From the NCBI GenBank assembly GCA_963277665.1, contig OY728128.1, positions 1,866,336,988-1,866,400,987 of the forward strand: a stretch of DNA of 64,000 nt. The letters run 5' to 3'. Below the pieces are notes generated by a model that worked only from the letters and a program-made list of their open reading frames with translations, was not told the DNA's origin and made no database searches. The position numbers and the translations under genes were made by a program. Shown one piece after another: positions 22,080 to 35,853 of this stretch; the first letter of the stretch is position 1; the number at the start of each line of letters is the position of its first letter. The DNA is from Viscum album (Eukaryota; Streptophyta; Magnoliopsida; Santalales; Viscaceae).

Positions 22080-23430
22080 TGTAAATTGGGACCATATCCA
22101 TGGAATGTTCACTAATAAGTTGTTGCACAATTTAGGTGTACCTTTTGATCAATCCATAGGGATGATTCCTAAGGAAGTGACTTATATTGATGAATGGCCT
22201 TTTTAAAACACATAAATTTCAATGGATTCTTTGTATCCAACTTAAATTTATGATATTAATGATACATTTAATGAGTAAAATACAATATATAGACAAGGTT
22301 TAAATTAGGGTGAGGTTAGGCAAGTTTTACCACTAGGGTAGATGTAGAGGGATTTGACTATTTCACCTCCAACTAATCTAGGAATGAGTTTTGAGATGAT
22401 GAAGAACAAAGATGAACCTGAAGTTATAGAAAATTTTATATCTAATAAGTAGTTTGATAAATGATTAAATAAATTCAATGATGGTGTTCATTAGTTAAAG
22501 GATTATAAATTTAAATACTTATTAAATATAGGAAACATTATGATACTAAATGGAAAACAATTTCTATAAAATATTTAATAGGATTAGATATAATATAGAA
22601 ATTAGTTTAAATATTTTCCATAGTTAATGTCGTCTTTGGTGGAAATTAAAATTTCATTAACTCACAAAATGATGTATGCCATACTAGATTTGATATTCCA
22701 CCTTTTGTTCCTAAATATATTAAATGGCATTTCATCCCATAAACCCAACATCTCAAGTAGAAAGTGCTCAAAGTAAAATAGCCAGAATAGTTAAGGAATT
22801 AGTTATATATATTTATCAAATATAGGTTACTCAACTTCAAATTTATATAATATATAAATATAATAAATTGGAAATAAAAATAGAATATTGGGATACTTAT
22901 GAGAATGGAAAATCTAATGAAAATTATAATGATGAAGTTTAAGTTGTTAAAGTAGTTAAATATGGAGGTGTTACTATGAAATAATTTTACAAGTTGGCGA
23001 ATCTAGTTATTTCAAAGATGAAATGTGGAATTATTCAAGATAAGAATGAATGTTTGATAAATTATTTGGAAGTAAAATAGAAAAAAAATCCACCATTAAG
23101 AAGAAAAGCATAAAATGGATATACATCCTAGATATTCTATTGGGAAATGACTATTAATACTCAAATGATTTGTATATCAAGTATTTATCATCATTCATTA
23201 GATTTGGAGGCTTATAAAGATTTAACTCAAGAAACATTGGTATCTATTTATATAATAACATGTCATGGCATGAAAAATTTATTGATTGATGTGTTTGAAC
23301 TCATTCAATATGTTCAACATCATGAGTCTTTTAAAGGGATTCAAAATGTCATATTAATGTCTACATTTAATTTTCTCGATGTTACACTTCACACCTCTAT
23401 TATATCAATTTTAAATTTTAGATAATCAAC
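22080..23430 (+). other. Unassigned coding-like decayed stretch
   Basis: Several plus-strand segments read as protein-like runs with scattered stops: LLHNLGVPFDQSIGMIPKE, then a TYIDEWPF block, a run of Asn/Thr/Tyr ending in YRQGLN, and a 92-codon frame at 23147-23425 (LDLEAYKDLTQETLVSIY). Near 22310 a Gly/Arg-rich patch follows. I do not recognise the family. A mobile-element polyprotein other than those seen elsewhere in the window, or an endogenous pararetrovirus, is possible, but no diagnostic motif (protease DSG, RT YxDD, zinc knuckle) is visible. Confidence 0.3.
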
Positions 23431-26400
23431 TTAAGACAATATTGAAATTCAAAAAATTATGTTTGTAAACCCATCATCAAAATTTCTACCAGTTGATGAT
23501 GTTGGTTTAAAAACAAAATTTATTACATTAAAAATAGTTTTACTGATTGTTGATTTTTTTAAGAATATAATAGAAGTATTGGATTTAGAATAATATTTTT
23601 CCACCTTATTTTTTTATATTATTATAAGAATATTTAATCCCAATATGTTTATATTAGTTTTTTCTAAGGAATTGATAGAGAATGCGGAAGGAAAATCCTT
23701 AATGAATGTTTTTTTCTAGTATTTTTATTTTGATATGTCTTGTATATTTTTTTAATTTCCTTAATAATTATATTATTTATCAATTTTTATACCATTTTTT
23801 TCAAATATTTTTTATTTAATAATTATAAGTGGGTAGATGTTTTATTTTTGGTTGAGTTATTTGGTGATTTTTCATGTCTACGAAGAGAATTCATTTTTAT
23901 TTAAATAGTTTTTATTTTATGTTTTATTTCAATTAATTTTTTAGATTTTTGTTTTCCGTATCAAAAAATGGAGATATTATTTGAGATTGATAAATAAATG
24001 TATTTGTTTTGATAAGAACAATGATCATTAGTATATTATAATTTTTCTATTATTTCCTATATATATTTTTTTGATTGTTACTATTTTGTTCCTATATTTC
24101 TTATCAGATGTTTAATGATGATAAAATGGTTGGACTTACAAATTCATATCAAGGAATCATACAATAGGATGGACATAATTTTTGATGCATTGGATGCTAA
24201 CATTATGATATAAATCTAAGAAGATTTGTGTTACGATCCTCCAATTGTAGTTTTAATAATTTAGATTATTTCATGTAATTTCATTTATAGACTAACCATG
24301 GGATAATTTATATCTTAATTTCATGTTTTATTAATTATTTTTCCATTTCAAATAGGTTTGATTGTTTTTAAAATATGGTGAATCTAAAATTTTCCATGGA
24401 AATCTATAAATCATGTGTTTGAAGTTACATTGGAAGGGAATATAACATTAAAAATGAACCAAATACAACATTGATCCAATTTAGGTGACATTAAATATGC
24501 ATAAATAATCGTAAAAACTATATCAGATGAAGAAAAGAGTCTCAATATCTATTATAAGAATATTTCAGTGCTAATAGATTATCATTTAAACTATACATGA
24601 TATTTGTTTTTAAACAATTTTAATATAAAAGATTTCAATGGGGATAAATTATCACATGAATTAAATGTTAAGATCCATTTTTTAAGGCTACATTATGTGG
24701 ATAATGTCATAGCAAGAAGCAGACACATGATATAATACTAAGATAACAAAATATCACGTACTCATATATATTTATATTTTTTTATAATTTATTGTTATGT
24801 TATTATGTAGTCTTTTATACAATCCTATAGTATAATGAATAATAACAAGAGACAATGGAAAAACCATATAATAGAAACCATGAGTGATCTAACCATTGAA
24901 TAATAATTTAGAAACATCATGGATTGAGGAAAAAATAAATAAAATTGGGGAATAATTGGTATAAATAAATACTAAAGATAACCTTATGAAAAAATCTTTT
25001 TGGATTATGGTAAATACTATCACCCTACTAAAATTAATTGGGAAAGTTTAATTATACTAGGAATCACTTATAAAAGTGAATAATATGAAATATCATGTCA
25101 AGTTTCATATATTCTATTTCGTTTCTAGTTTTGTTTGATATTTCTTTACAATTTACACTACATTATATATATAATATAGTTTATCATTTTCCTCATGGAA
25201 TCATGTCTTGTACTTTTTATTCCTTCTGAAAAGGTACGTGTGTTGTGGATAGTATTTTACACCTCACTAAAAGGCATGTTTTGTTCTAACCATAACTCTA
25301 TTAGAAAAAGGTAAATTCTATGTGTTTTTTTGGATCCTCTTGAAAATTCATGTTCATAATACTATCTATACCTCTCAACAAATAAATGGGGTGTAACGAG
25401 TAGAAGTCTAATCATTGTTATCCAAACTATTATAAAAATAAAATACTAATATTTTATTTGATTTATGCTTTAATTAATTTTTCAATTCACCCTCCTCGTA
25501 AATCTTATCCATCTACCCATCAATGCAAATAGATATGGATATATTTTTTCATAAAATTTTTAATGGGAAGGACACAATTATCTTTGTCCACAATTTTTTT
25601 CAAAAATATAATTTAGTTATCTTTTTCAATTATGTTTGTGGGATGTGGGTGGTTATCATAGTCCACTATTATACAAATGACTTAGTAGTTAACCATGATA
25701 TATGATTATTATATTCTATACTTTTTTTGGGACATTATCCTATTTCATGCCACCTTTATATGACATGAAATATTCCCATTTTATGTAACCATGGCTTATA
25801 ATTATTATCTTATTATTTTATACCATTACTCTAAGTGTATGTTATTTTTTAGTTATCATTTTTTTATATTTATATAATTACATATGAACTTGTAATCATA
25901 CCTCATGAATGAATATTCTAATTTCCTGATTTTATCCTATTAATAAGGTATTTCTCCTGCGTTTATATTTTCACACATGTTTATGGCATATTGATAACTC
26001 CTCTATGTTTCATTGATAATGATTTACTCCTTACCAACAATGTGATGTTTCTCCTTTATTATGCTTTCCCATTTCATTAGGTGATCTTAGATTTTAATAG
26101 GATGTTTATTAGTTTATAAGTGGTCTATGAGGACGTATTTGGTTAAATTTTATATTTTTGATGATGCATCATGTATATAGTATCAAAAGATACCATACAT
26201 TGGATTCTGGGAGTTTTTTATATTTCATGTTATGTGAAAAAAATACTTATATATTTTACAATATATCGAAAAGATTGAGTTTTTGGTCATATCAGGGTTT
26301 TCATAAAAATAATTGATTGCACAGCCTCTTATGAATAGTTCTTTATGATACCACTCTCAATGAGTACTAGATCCCCCTTTTTATTACTATTCTTACATTC

Positions 26401-26759
26401 CTTTTAATCAACTCTATTTTTCAATGGACATCACATCAATGACTCATATTATTGGATTATAGAATTATGTAGATAATTTTTCAAGTCAACAGATTTGTAT
26501 TCCTTTAAATATTATAATGGGACAATCTTGATCATTATCTATATTGATCCTCAATATTCCCACAATACGTTTTGGTCCATTTATCCATTCATTATTTTTT
26601 TTCATGAACATTGTGAGTAATATCCTACTATAATAATCATAAAAAAAGATGAAACACTTTTATCCTTATATTTTATCATGTTTTTTAGGGTTGTAAACAT
26701 AGGTTAAAACAAAATAATGAAAACATCAAGCTCATTTCATCATTGGGAAATAAGTATCT
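23431..26759. other. AT-rich spacer without recognisable features
   Basis: The sequence is very AT-rich with many homopolymer and ATTT-type runs. Only short open frames exist (for example 25523-25705) and they look like chance. I see no LTR ends, terminal inverted repeats or known protein motifs. Confidence 0.5.
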
Positions 26760-27050
26760 CACTTTAACAGTACAAAATTTTTTTATACCAATAGAGATTT
26801 ATCAACTGATAATACAACTGTTGGTAAAAATGACCAATTCCAACAGATTTTAAGTTTAATTGGTAATAACTTTATGTGTCAACACTTGTTTTTACAAACA
26901 AAAATATCTGTTAATATTGATTGGTTAATACCATCAAATATTTTACCTACAATTAAATCTATTACTTTATCATACCAATACCATAATTTTTTAATAACAC
27001 TTGAATCTTGTATTAATAATAAATATTACAGATAAGTTTTTTTCCATCAA
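26760..27050 (+). mobile_element. Possible left end of a CACTA-type DNA transposon
   Basis: This begins CACTTTAACAGTACAAAA, close to plant CACTA ends. It is followed by several copies, in both directions, of a CCAACAG / CTGTTGGTAA motif (for example 26815-26850), the kind of subterminal repeat that CACTA elements carry. The same motif is clustered at 35590-35853. The first five bases are CACTT, not CACTA, and no matching 3-bp target duplication was found, so this is tentative. Confidence 0.35.
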
Positions 27051-30000
27051 TAATTATTATATTTTAGATATATTTTATTGGACCAAATATGTTATAAGAG
27101 TTTAATATTAATTATTAAGAAACTAGGAGAAGATACAAAAATTAAAAAAGGTAATTATGTTCCCTCTATAAACCTCACTTCTCTTGCACATCCCCTCCGT
27201 GTCTTCATCACTACTGCCCCACACTGGCAATTTTTTCCTTCACTTGTACACCTGATTTGTCTTCATCTCCCACACCTGCACCAACTTCCACACCCCCCTC
27301 GATAATTTGATGTTGCATATAATCATCAACTATAGATGGATGATTTATTTTTCCCTATTTCTAATATAATGATGAGGTGTCATGAGGCACATGGACATAA
27401 GCCTATTTCTTACCCAATCAGTCAACGATTTATCCTATTATAGGGTATGTGTATATTCTATTCAAGTTTCATAACCCAGAAATATTGGGTATTTATTGTT
27501 TGAATTTATTATTAGTTAGGGTTTTATAGAAATTTTAATTAAATGAGGTCTCTCTATCTCTCTCTCTTGATTTCAGATTAATAAATCCATAATTCTCTTG
27601 CTCCTCTCCAATGAATCGAGTTAGGACCCTCATACCCGTACCCATGAATTAACATTTAATACTTTTCCAATGAATTCATATATTTCAGAAATATAGTACT
27701 TGACCAGAGCACGTAGGTAGTGAAAACATTAAATTCACCTCATAGAATTCTTTCTATAATATTACATCAGGTTGCCCAATATTTTTTCTATTGAAGCTCT
27801 ATTTCATTTATACTGTCAAAATAGTGCTAAAAATGTAGCAAATGGATATATAATTTGATTTTTGGCATGCTATCATGATTTATTAAACTATTTTTATTAT
27901 TATTTCCATATCCACAATTTATAATGGTTAGTCTCATTAACATACAGTATTTTTAGGGGATATAGTTCTATATTCTAATGTTTCATCCATGAAGATTATT
28001 TATTTAATAACATATGTAAATATGCAATAATATATTTCAAAAAACAATTGAAATCTATTTTTTATATTTCTTTTGTTTCTATTTAAATAATTCATTTTAA
28101 ACTATTATAACCATTAATTTTATTTTCTTTTATAAACTGTAAATGTTCATGTTCAGTATAGAAATGGTCAATAATGTCATACTTGTTATAGGTAGAGTGA
28201 AATGTTAAATATTTTTTAATATGAATAGATATTTTTTTCCCATTTTATTTTCATATTAGTGGCAAGAGAAATTAATAGCAAGAAAAATTTGAGCAACTAT
28301 ATCTGAATTTTTATATTTTTTTCAAAAAGATGAATCATATAACTAAATAGATATTTGGTAATAGTATTTAGAAAGTTTTTTTCTATCATATCTAATATAT
28401 AATAAGATGTTTGAAAAAAGAAATTAATTTTTGTTCTATTAAAGTTGTATAGTCACTTGAAAACTCTGGAACAAAACCACTGAAGTGACAAAACAATTTC
28501 AAGAAGAAATCGTGAAACACAAGTCCAGAATAAATAACAAAAATTTCTTGGAATTTTCATTAAAATGAAAATAAGAAATATGCTAGTTATTCAAGTGGGA
28601 ACAAACCATAATATCCCACATAATATGTTTTGGACATTAATTCTTATATATAATGAAAACAAACTAACTAGTGTCTATTCATTTGTCCTCTCTAGAACCT
28701 CCACCCATGGAAGATTTAGTGGCCTCTCACATCTTCGTATGAAAAAATATAATTCAAAAATTACATTAAAATGCCTTGATAGGATTATTATTATGATAAA
28801 AATTAATACTAATAATCCCATTTTAGCTCTTCCATATCATCTAACATTTCTAGTGCTGAAGAATGCATCATGATAATATTGATGATCCCGAGTCTGAATT
28901 AGAACCAGAACATCATTTAGGTTTTCATCAATTGAATTGTGGTTAAAAAATCTCTTAATATTATAATATAATGTCACATCCAAACAATGAACCTCTGTAT
29001 CATTCTTTTGAACAATAGTACGCCTTGAATGTAACAAGGAAGGATTAATTTGTTGTCTTCAAAGGTAATTTTTATTATAAACCCATTTTTAGTAAAAATT
29101 TCTTCAATATAATCATTATAAAATATACCTAGGGGTAATTCCTGATGTTTACATACATGATAACATTTTAATTTCATTAGATTGCAGATAACGCCTCTAT
29201 GTGCAACTCGATTTTAAAATTTCATGATATATCCACACTTTCTGCAGCACTAATTGATAAATTTTCTCATCAGATTTCCCTCACATGGGCCAAGAAAGTT
29301 TCTATTTATTTATCTTGTTTTAAATGGTTTCTACAAAAAATATTCCTTAATAGATATGATTTGCGTCTTTTGAACAATGTAGCTAACCCCACATAATTGG
29401 GTTTATGTTTTTCTGGCCTTTTCAGATGGATATTCTTACAATATAGGCAATGATACATCTATTTTCTTTGACTCAATGAAATATAATCAGATAGAAATAC
29501 TTTTCATAATAATTATTTTTATGTATAATCCAATTATCTTATTTCTCATGAATTTTCACATGGAATTTTTTTATGAAAAACAATCACCTTTGAAAATGGA
29601 CAATAATTTTACTCACCATTATAGGACAACGAGAAAAGAAAATATGAATTTTTTATTGTATTTTGTGGGATTTTAATGAATTTAGTCAAGAACATAGACC
29701 CAATATTCATCTAATAATGAAAATTCCTTTTTGGGATCCTTGGATATGTCACAAATATATTGAAAGGATCCTGTAGATGATTGTTTCTAAGAAGAAACCG
29801 AACAAGGTGAACTTGATAGTGAATTAGTCTTCACTTCCATAAACATTAAATGAATATTAGAATCACTAAAGTCTTGATGGTTTTTATTGTTTTAATGTGA
29901 CCATCTATCTACTAAGAATCAATTTTCACATTATATAAACAATTAAAAAATTTTGAGTTATGCAACAAAGATTGAATATGTGAACTGGCTCTTCAAAACA

Positions 30001-30539
30001 CATTCTTTTGAAGATGTTCTTAACACCAAACATCCACCTAAATCTAGATTTCCAGTTACAATTCTCTTATATTCTTTATGATAATAATTTAGTCTACATG
30101 TTTCTGATAATGAAACTGCTTAATATGATCCCAATTATATTTATAAAATTTGAAAAGGTCCATTAATACAATATTTGATGTAATATACGGAATACCTAAT
30201 GTTATCATTTCACTAAATGGTTTTTTAGATATTGAGTTAGGTGAAATTCACAATTAAATATAGCATTACAAGAATACAAAATTTGATACTAGATATCTGT
30301 CTATTTATTTTACTTCTATTCCCTGGAAACCATATTGCATTCTATCCTTTTAAACCACCAGGCAATCCAAACAAGGAATCTGATTTGATGCATACACCCC
30401 AATTACGGGTTTTTTATCCGAATGATGATATATGTGTCTATTATAACTTATTTCTTTACATAGGTCATTTTTATTAATGTTTTTAGAGAATTTCATCAAA
30501 AGAGCAGAGTATCAGATACTGACATTGACTTACTAGTCA
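27051..30539. other. AT-rich interior between the possible CACTA ends
   Basis: A promoter-like TATAAACCTCACTTCTCTTGC stretch near 27167 is followed by a C-rich segment to 27300. The rest is AT-rich with only short frames (for example 28565-28873 plus, 28837-29177 minus) in which I recognise no transposase motif. Confidence 0.4.
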
Positions 30540-32000
30540 CTTGAAACGTTGGTGATAATGAAATAGGTTGGGATCCGGGATCCATTTTATTAAAAAGTAG
30601 AAAACACAGCACAAATGGAAGGAAAATAGGTTAGACATTGGAACCCTACCCACATTCCAAGAATAAACCACCACACATCATTAATAGAAACATCAAATGT
30701 CATAATGAAGTTTAGAACTAGTTCTATAATCTGTATACCAGCTGGAATCATATCTCAGTGATATAAACATATTAGACAGTTCCATCCTCCCCGGTGGTAG
30801 AGGAGTCGATCTTGTGCTCAAAGTGGGTTTTAACATTGAGTACTCTTACTTTGGTCTGAACTTTTTCCCTTGACTAGGCGAGAAACCCTCATCATCCTTC
30901 ATCCTTACTCTATATGTTCCTTCCATTCATGTAGTATTATCTCTATTGACATTTCCATTATCTCTACCTTCATCTTGATCTAATAAATCTCTCTAATTAC
31001 AAATGACACCATAGGTATACATTAAATCCTGGATATGTTTCTGATAGTCCATACCCCGTCCCATCTGGGTATGGTCAAGAAAAAGTGCCTCCTGATTCTC
31101 TCCGTTGACCTACCTAGAAAAGATAAGTGGAAACCGATTATGAGGGGAAATAGGCTCCCCAACATGGAAGTAATAATAAACCTTACATATGAGACGTGCA
31201 TTCAAGCTCTCATCTTGATTACAAGACTTGCCTTGTGTGCCAGCCTAACTAGGACTTGTGGAATCAGAAGCATCCAGAAGAGGCTTCTCATATAAGTGCA
31301 AGAAAGACCTCCCAGGTAAAGCTCTAGTCCCACCCTATCTAAAAGAACTACACTCCCCATGACCTAGATTAACAGAGGCAGCAAAATTGTTTTGAAAATA
31401 CACACCAAAAACCTCTTCTAGCCTTTTCCCTGACCAATAATCATAAACTGGTTCAGATACATGGTCAATATCATCTTTTCTTCATAGGGTTTCAATGGGA
31501 AGGACCCTTCACCTCAAGAATCTACTCCTTTGATCCATCTTGAAATTTAACTGAAAAAATATGTCTACACATTCTTGTAGACTGATAAGTCTAAACAAAT
31601 TAAACTATCTTCTCTCCTACTACAACATCAACAACTTGGCCACATCCTCACTCCTTCCCAAACACAGGCCCCTGGGCTGCATGATCCAGTTCCTAACCAC
31701 TATCCACCACACTTGAATTACCATTACCCTGATTGAGTAAAGCAACATCAGTTTCAACTCCATGAACTTGTGAACCATTCATATTAATCTTCTCCTATAC
31801 TATTCCATCCACAACCAAACTATTATTTCCATGAATGTTTTTATTCCTCAACTTCCATTTATAATTACTTTTAGCACATCCCTTTAAAGAAACAAATAAC
31901 CAGAACATATTCTTAAAACAGACTTCTTTAACATGACCAATCGAGCTAAAATTCACGCAGTAAGTAAGAAACCTTGTGTAAGTAATTTCAAATGTCAATG
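30540..32000 (-). pseudogene. Probable LINE ORF1 remnant
   Basis: Base composition is less AT-rich than the surroundings, and minus-strand readings are protein-like but broken. The best clue is a zinc-knuckle-like motif, YCVNFSSIGHVKEVCF (in 31795-31998), which fits the CX2CX4HX4C knuckle of plant L1-type ORF1 (also DUF4283-linked proteins) with the second Cys replaced by Phe. Downstream text is rich in Gly, Ser and charged residues with many stops. No endonuclease or RT follows in readable form. A host zinc-knuckle pseudogene is an alternative. Confidence 0.35.
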
Positions 32001-33490
32001 ATAAATTTAAACAAAATACTATGGGTGTTATTGTGGCAACTCATCATATAATGTTCTTTTTGTTTTTATTGGATGCATTATTATTTCTAAATCTTCAGTG
32101 GTTTGACATTTAAATGTATTTTTATTGTCATATAATTTTATGTTATTCAATGTCTTTTGGTGATTGAGTTTCTCAAAAATTATGGATGAGTTAGACTTCC
32201 AAAATGATGTTATGGTCAGATTATTACATTCCATACTATGATCCATGTATATATAGCCAGTAAAATAAACTTAAATTATTTATCATCTTGTACACATTTT
32301 AATTTTATTAAATTTTACAAATAAAATTAGAGGATAAATGTGTAGATGTAAGAAAAAAGTTTGGTTTTATTAATCACTTTACAATGTGCCGAGTGATGAT
32401 AATAATGACATGAAAATGGTGATTACTTGTGTCTTAACATTAATATTCTTATGTATCTTCTGGATGAGAATAATAATTTTATTGAAGATATTGACATGAC
32501 TGTGAAATAGACCATTAAATCATTAATAATGTGTATCATGAAGATCTAGTAGTTGTAGGTTCATTAGTACGTGGCCATGGAGTGTGTGGAGCAGTCGGGT
32601 GTTTCATGTTTAAGGTAACATATTAAGTATTAATTAACTATTGAGTGATCAAAATAAACTTTTTAATCCCCTTATATCATTCTAATACTATAGCATGAAT
32701 TGTGAATGAATAGTTTGATTTAGTTAGTAATGGACTATGCTGTGCAGTTGAGGCCTGAATGTTTGAGGTAATATATTGAGGATTAATTTCTATTTTAGTG
32801 AGCACACTCAAAAATTTATTCCTTTCGTATTATTATAATAGTTTGGTATAAAATGGATAAAAAGTGGTTTTGAGTACTTAGATCTTAGATTAGTTATTTT
32901 TTATTCTAATTTTTATTGATTTGTGTTCAGTTGATGACTGTTGTATTGATGTAACTAATATGAATTTCTTCCAAATATGTTGTACCACATGACTCCCCAT
33001 CCTCTTCCATCAAACCACATTTCCTACATTTGGAATTAGATATCTACATGAGGTTATTGTCTTTTAAGTACAATAGATCTGAATTAAATAATTGGTCAAA
33101 TCTAAGTTAGTCCTTTCCTACTAGTCTCTTTTTAGAAAAGATGGTGGTTTTGGGCTTCTGTATTTGATTTGTGGGTATGGATTTCTTGCATTATGTGTTC
33201 TATATATCTCATATCATTCATTAGTGATCTTTAGTACATGGTTTGAATGTTATTTCGTGGTTTACATTCCTATTTTATGCTCTTTCATGTGGTGGTTCAG
33301 TTGTAGAGGCTACTGTCTGTTTTTTTGAAATCGTGGTAGTTCTATTAAAGATTTGGAGTATGGTTTGTGTTTGATTTCAATCATTTTTTAAAGTTTAGAA
33401 TTTTTCCCAGTAATGTGATCATACAGTTCAGGAAGACAAAAGTATTAAATGTGGCATCATTTCCTAGTGTTTTCTAAATTTTTGGCCCCA
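32001..33490. other. AT-rich spacer without recognisable features
   Basis: Short chance frames only (for example 32028-32246 minus). I see no repeat ends or protein motifs. Confidence 0.5.
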
Positions 33491-33494
33491 AAAT

Positions 33495-34700
33495 CAGAGA
33501 ATGAAGACATGGATTGTTGGTAAAAGGAGGTGCGTGCAAAGAGGAAGTGGTGCACAAACAAGGTGGGACGTGCGCGAAATATTTGAGTTGTGTGCTAAAA
33601 ATAGTGGAGTGCATGAAAAAAAAGTGTGCGAGAAAAATAGCGGCGTGCGCGAAATAGTGGAGAGGGATTTTTCGCACAATAGGTGTTTTGGAATCAGAAC
33701 GTCAAAAAATGGAAAAGTCATGGGCTGCGCAAAAAACATGGAGATGTGCGTGAAAAATGGTACCTGCCTGAAAAATTACACACCAAATGGGAGGTTTTTT
33801 GTGCCACAGGGGGTTTTGCGTATGGGGGTCTAAGACGCCTATAAATAAGAGGTGACCCCTCTCATTCGGCATGGTTGAAAACTTAGAGAAGATTCGAGTG
33901 CTAATGCACGTAAAAGGTTCGCATAAAGGAAGATGCGCGAAAAATTCAGAGCAGCGTGAAAACGGCTGAGCTACGAGAAAAATTCTTGAGCTATGTGGAA
34001 AAGGCTGAGCTATGCGAAACATTCCATGATGCACAAACAATTATGAGCAGCGCGAAGAAAGAGAGGTTGCAAAAAAAAGAAATGAAGTTGCATGAAATAT
34101 TTTTCCGCACGAAAAAAGTATTGCGTGAAAAAGTGAGAACTTGAGCGTAAAGGGTAGGTGTTGCATTGAATCATTAGTGCAACCTATATGCACATTCTTA
34201 TTATCCAGTTCAGTTGTTCAGTGTGTTCAAGTGCATAAATTCTGGACTGTGATGAAGTAAGTGTATCATGCTAAGCAGAGGGAAAGACTTCAATGTGAAT
34301 CTATTAGAGATACCTTCACATCTATAAACTGAGTGGTACTTCACCAAAGTTAGTGATCCATGGGGAGTCAACCGGAGTGACCTGAGGGAAGCAGTGAGCT
34401 ATCCCTAAACTTTTATATAGGCAGTGTGCCAGGGACTGAGTGAATGTACCCGAACATTGTAATCCCCAACAAGTGTAGTTTAGTGGAATTAGGTACGATA
34501 GAAAACCTGTCGATGTATGCTCCTTGGACGTACACTTTGTGGTGAACCAAGTAAAAGTGTTGTGTCAACTTCTTGCTTTCATTTGTTTGATAGGTTTAAC
34601 AAGTTCCTAACAACATGGGAATAAAATCCAAAACTTTTAAAAGAAAAAGTGACACCCTGATTCACCCCTCCCCTCTCAGGGTGTTCTGAGGTCCTTCATG
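33495..34700 (+). repeat. Copia-type LTR-like segment with GCGCGAAA-rich promoter
   Basis: A TATA box (TATAAATA, 33840-33847) lies between two blocks full of degenerate GTGCGYGAAAA motifs (33535-33780 and 33930-34140). The 3' part reads like U5 of Ty1/copia LTRs: CTTGGACGTACACTTTGTGG (near 34525), GTGTTGTGTCAAC, and TTCACCCCTCCCCTCTCAGG (34661-34680), which resembles the AATTCACCCCCCCTCTTAGG ending of SIRE/Maximus-type LTRs. No PBS or copia pol follows, so this is probably a solo or truncated LTR. The left boundary is uncertain. Confidence 0.5.
33840..33847 (+). promoter_or_regulatory. TATA box of the copia-type LTR
   Basis: TATAAATA lies in the context GACGCCTATAAATAAGAGG, with the GCGCGAAA-type motifs on both sides. 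Confidence 0.5.
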
Positions 34701-35589
34701 TTTCTGGGGTTGATCTTACCTATGACTATATTAGGCCAAGACCATTCCTCTTATGTTTTTGTTTTCTTTACTTATTCTTGTTTTTCTTTTAGGTTCCTAA
34801 TTTTCATTCAAAATTTTTTGTTGGAGGATGCATGTAGGTGTTATTTTCTAGTTTCATCTTATTAGAGGATAACTATTTCTCAATGATGGCTGAGGGATCT
34901 TCTAGTGAAGTATCTTTCAGATAGGTGTCTTTGGGCTACTGTAGGACACCTCAATTTTGGTCTGATGCATCTTTATGGTTACAACTTATTGTGATGTTGT
35001 CGGGTACTTGGATTTGGCCCTTATATCTTGTGTGGTGTTGGGTTTCTAATGATGATGGGGTTGTTCATTTAGTTTTTTGCTCAGTAATATGTTGTGGTGA
35101 TGGGGATGTTGTGATTGTCTGTTGAGGGTTCCTTTGTGTGGTGCATGTTCATTTGTGTGTGGCTAGTACATGAGATTTTGTAAACATAGAAGACATGAAT
35201 TTTTTTTTTCTTGTTTTGAGCTACCCATGGTGCTTAGAATCCTTGTTATTTTGATGTCATGTTTTCAAATGATGTCTGAAAATGTTTATAAAAATAAACC
35301 TTCAGTTTTTTTTAGTTTCATATTAGTGAATTTTGTAATTATTATATAATAAATATATAATTATGTATGTATTGATTTTAATAAATTTCGATTTTAATAA
35401 GATTTATCTTTTTCTATGATTGAACATTGTAAAAAATGTATCTAGTATGATAATTAAAATAGGTTTATTATATATAATAAATTAAAAAAAATATTATTTA
35501 AATTTTAACAATAAATATTGAAATACCTAAACACAATATATTTTTTAAAATATAAAATATAAATTTATATTAATTATTTTTATTTGTTA
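34701..35589. other. Spacer without recognisable features
   Basis: A T/G-rich part (34700-35200) with a chance frame at 34925-35125, then an A/T-rich part. No element ends are seen. Confidence 0.45.
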
Positions 35590-35853
35590 GGAATGTTTAT
35601 AATAATATTACCAATAGATAAATTTGTCATAGAAATCTGTTTCTAAGAATTTTGAAAAACATATATAATATCTGTAGGTATTATTATAATTACAATAGAT
35701 ATATTTTATATGTCACAATAAAATTTTGCGATAGAGATTTTACAAAGAGTTTAGTGACATGACAATTTTTGTTGGTAAAAAATTTTACCAACAAATAATA
35801 CACATTTACCAACAGATATACCCATGTTGGATAAAGATAATTATTTGGTAGTG
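35590..35853 (-). mobile_element. Possible right end of a CACTA-type DNA transposon
   Basis: On the minus strand the end reads CACTACCAAATAATTATC starting at 35853. Inside it are repeated TTTACCAACA and TTGGTAAAATT motifs in both orientations (35770-35825). This is the typical terminus plus subterminal repeats of plant CACTA elements. With the end at 26760 it would bound about 9.1 kb, but the flanking bases do not match as a target duplication. Confidence 0.45.

Noticed and set aside
22080..23430. Endogenous pararetrovirus
   Set aside because: Only a general impression. No RT, protease, movement-protein or zinc-knuckle motif could be read, so it is left unassigned.
27078..27305. A real 75-codon gene
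   Set aside because: The His/Pro/Leu-rich end comes from a C-rich low-complexity stretch. No homologous motif.
33474..34040. Overlapping long frames on both strands (81-112 codons)
   Set aside because: They arise from the GCGCGAAA-type repeats, which lack stops. The translations are low-complexity His/Phe/Ser or Lys/Val/Glu mixtures.
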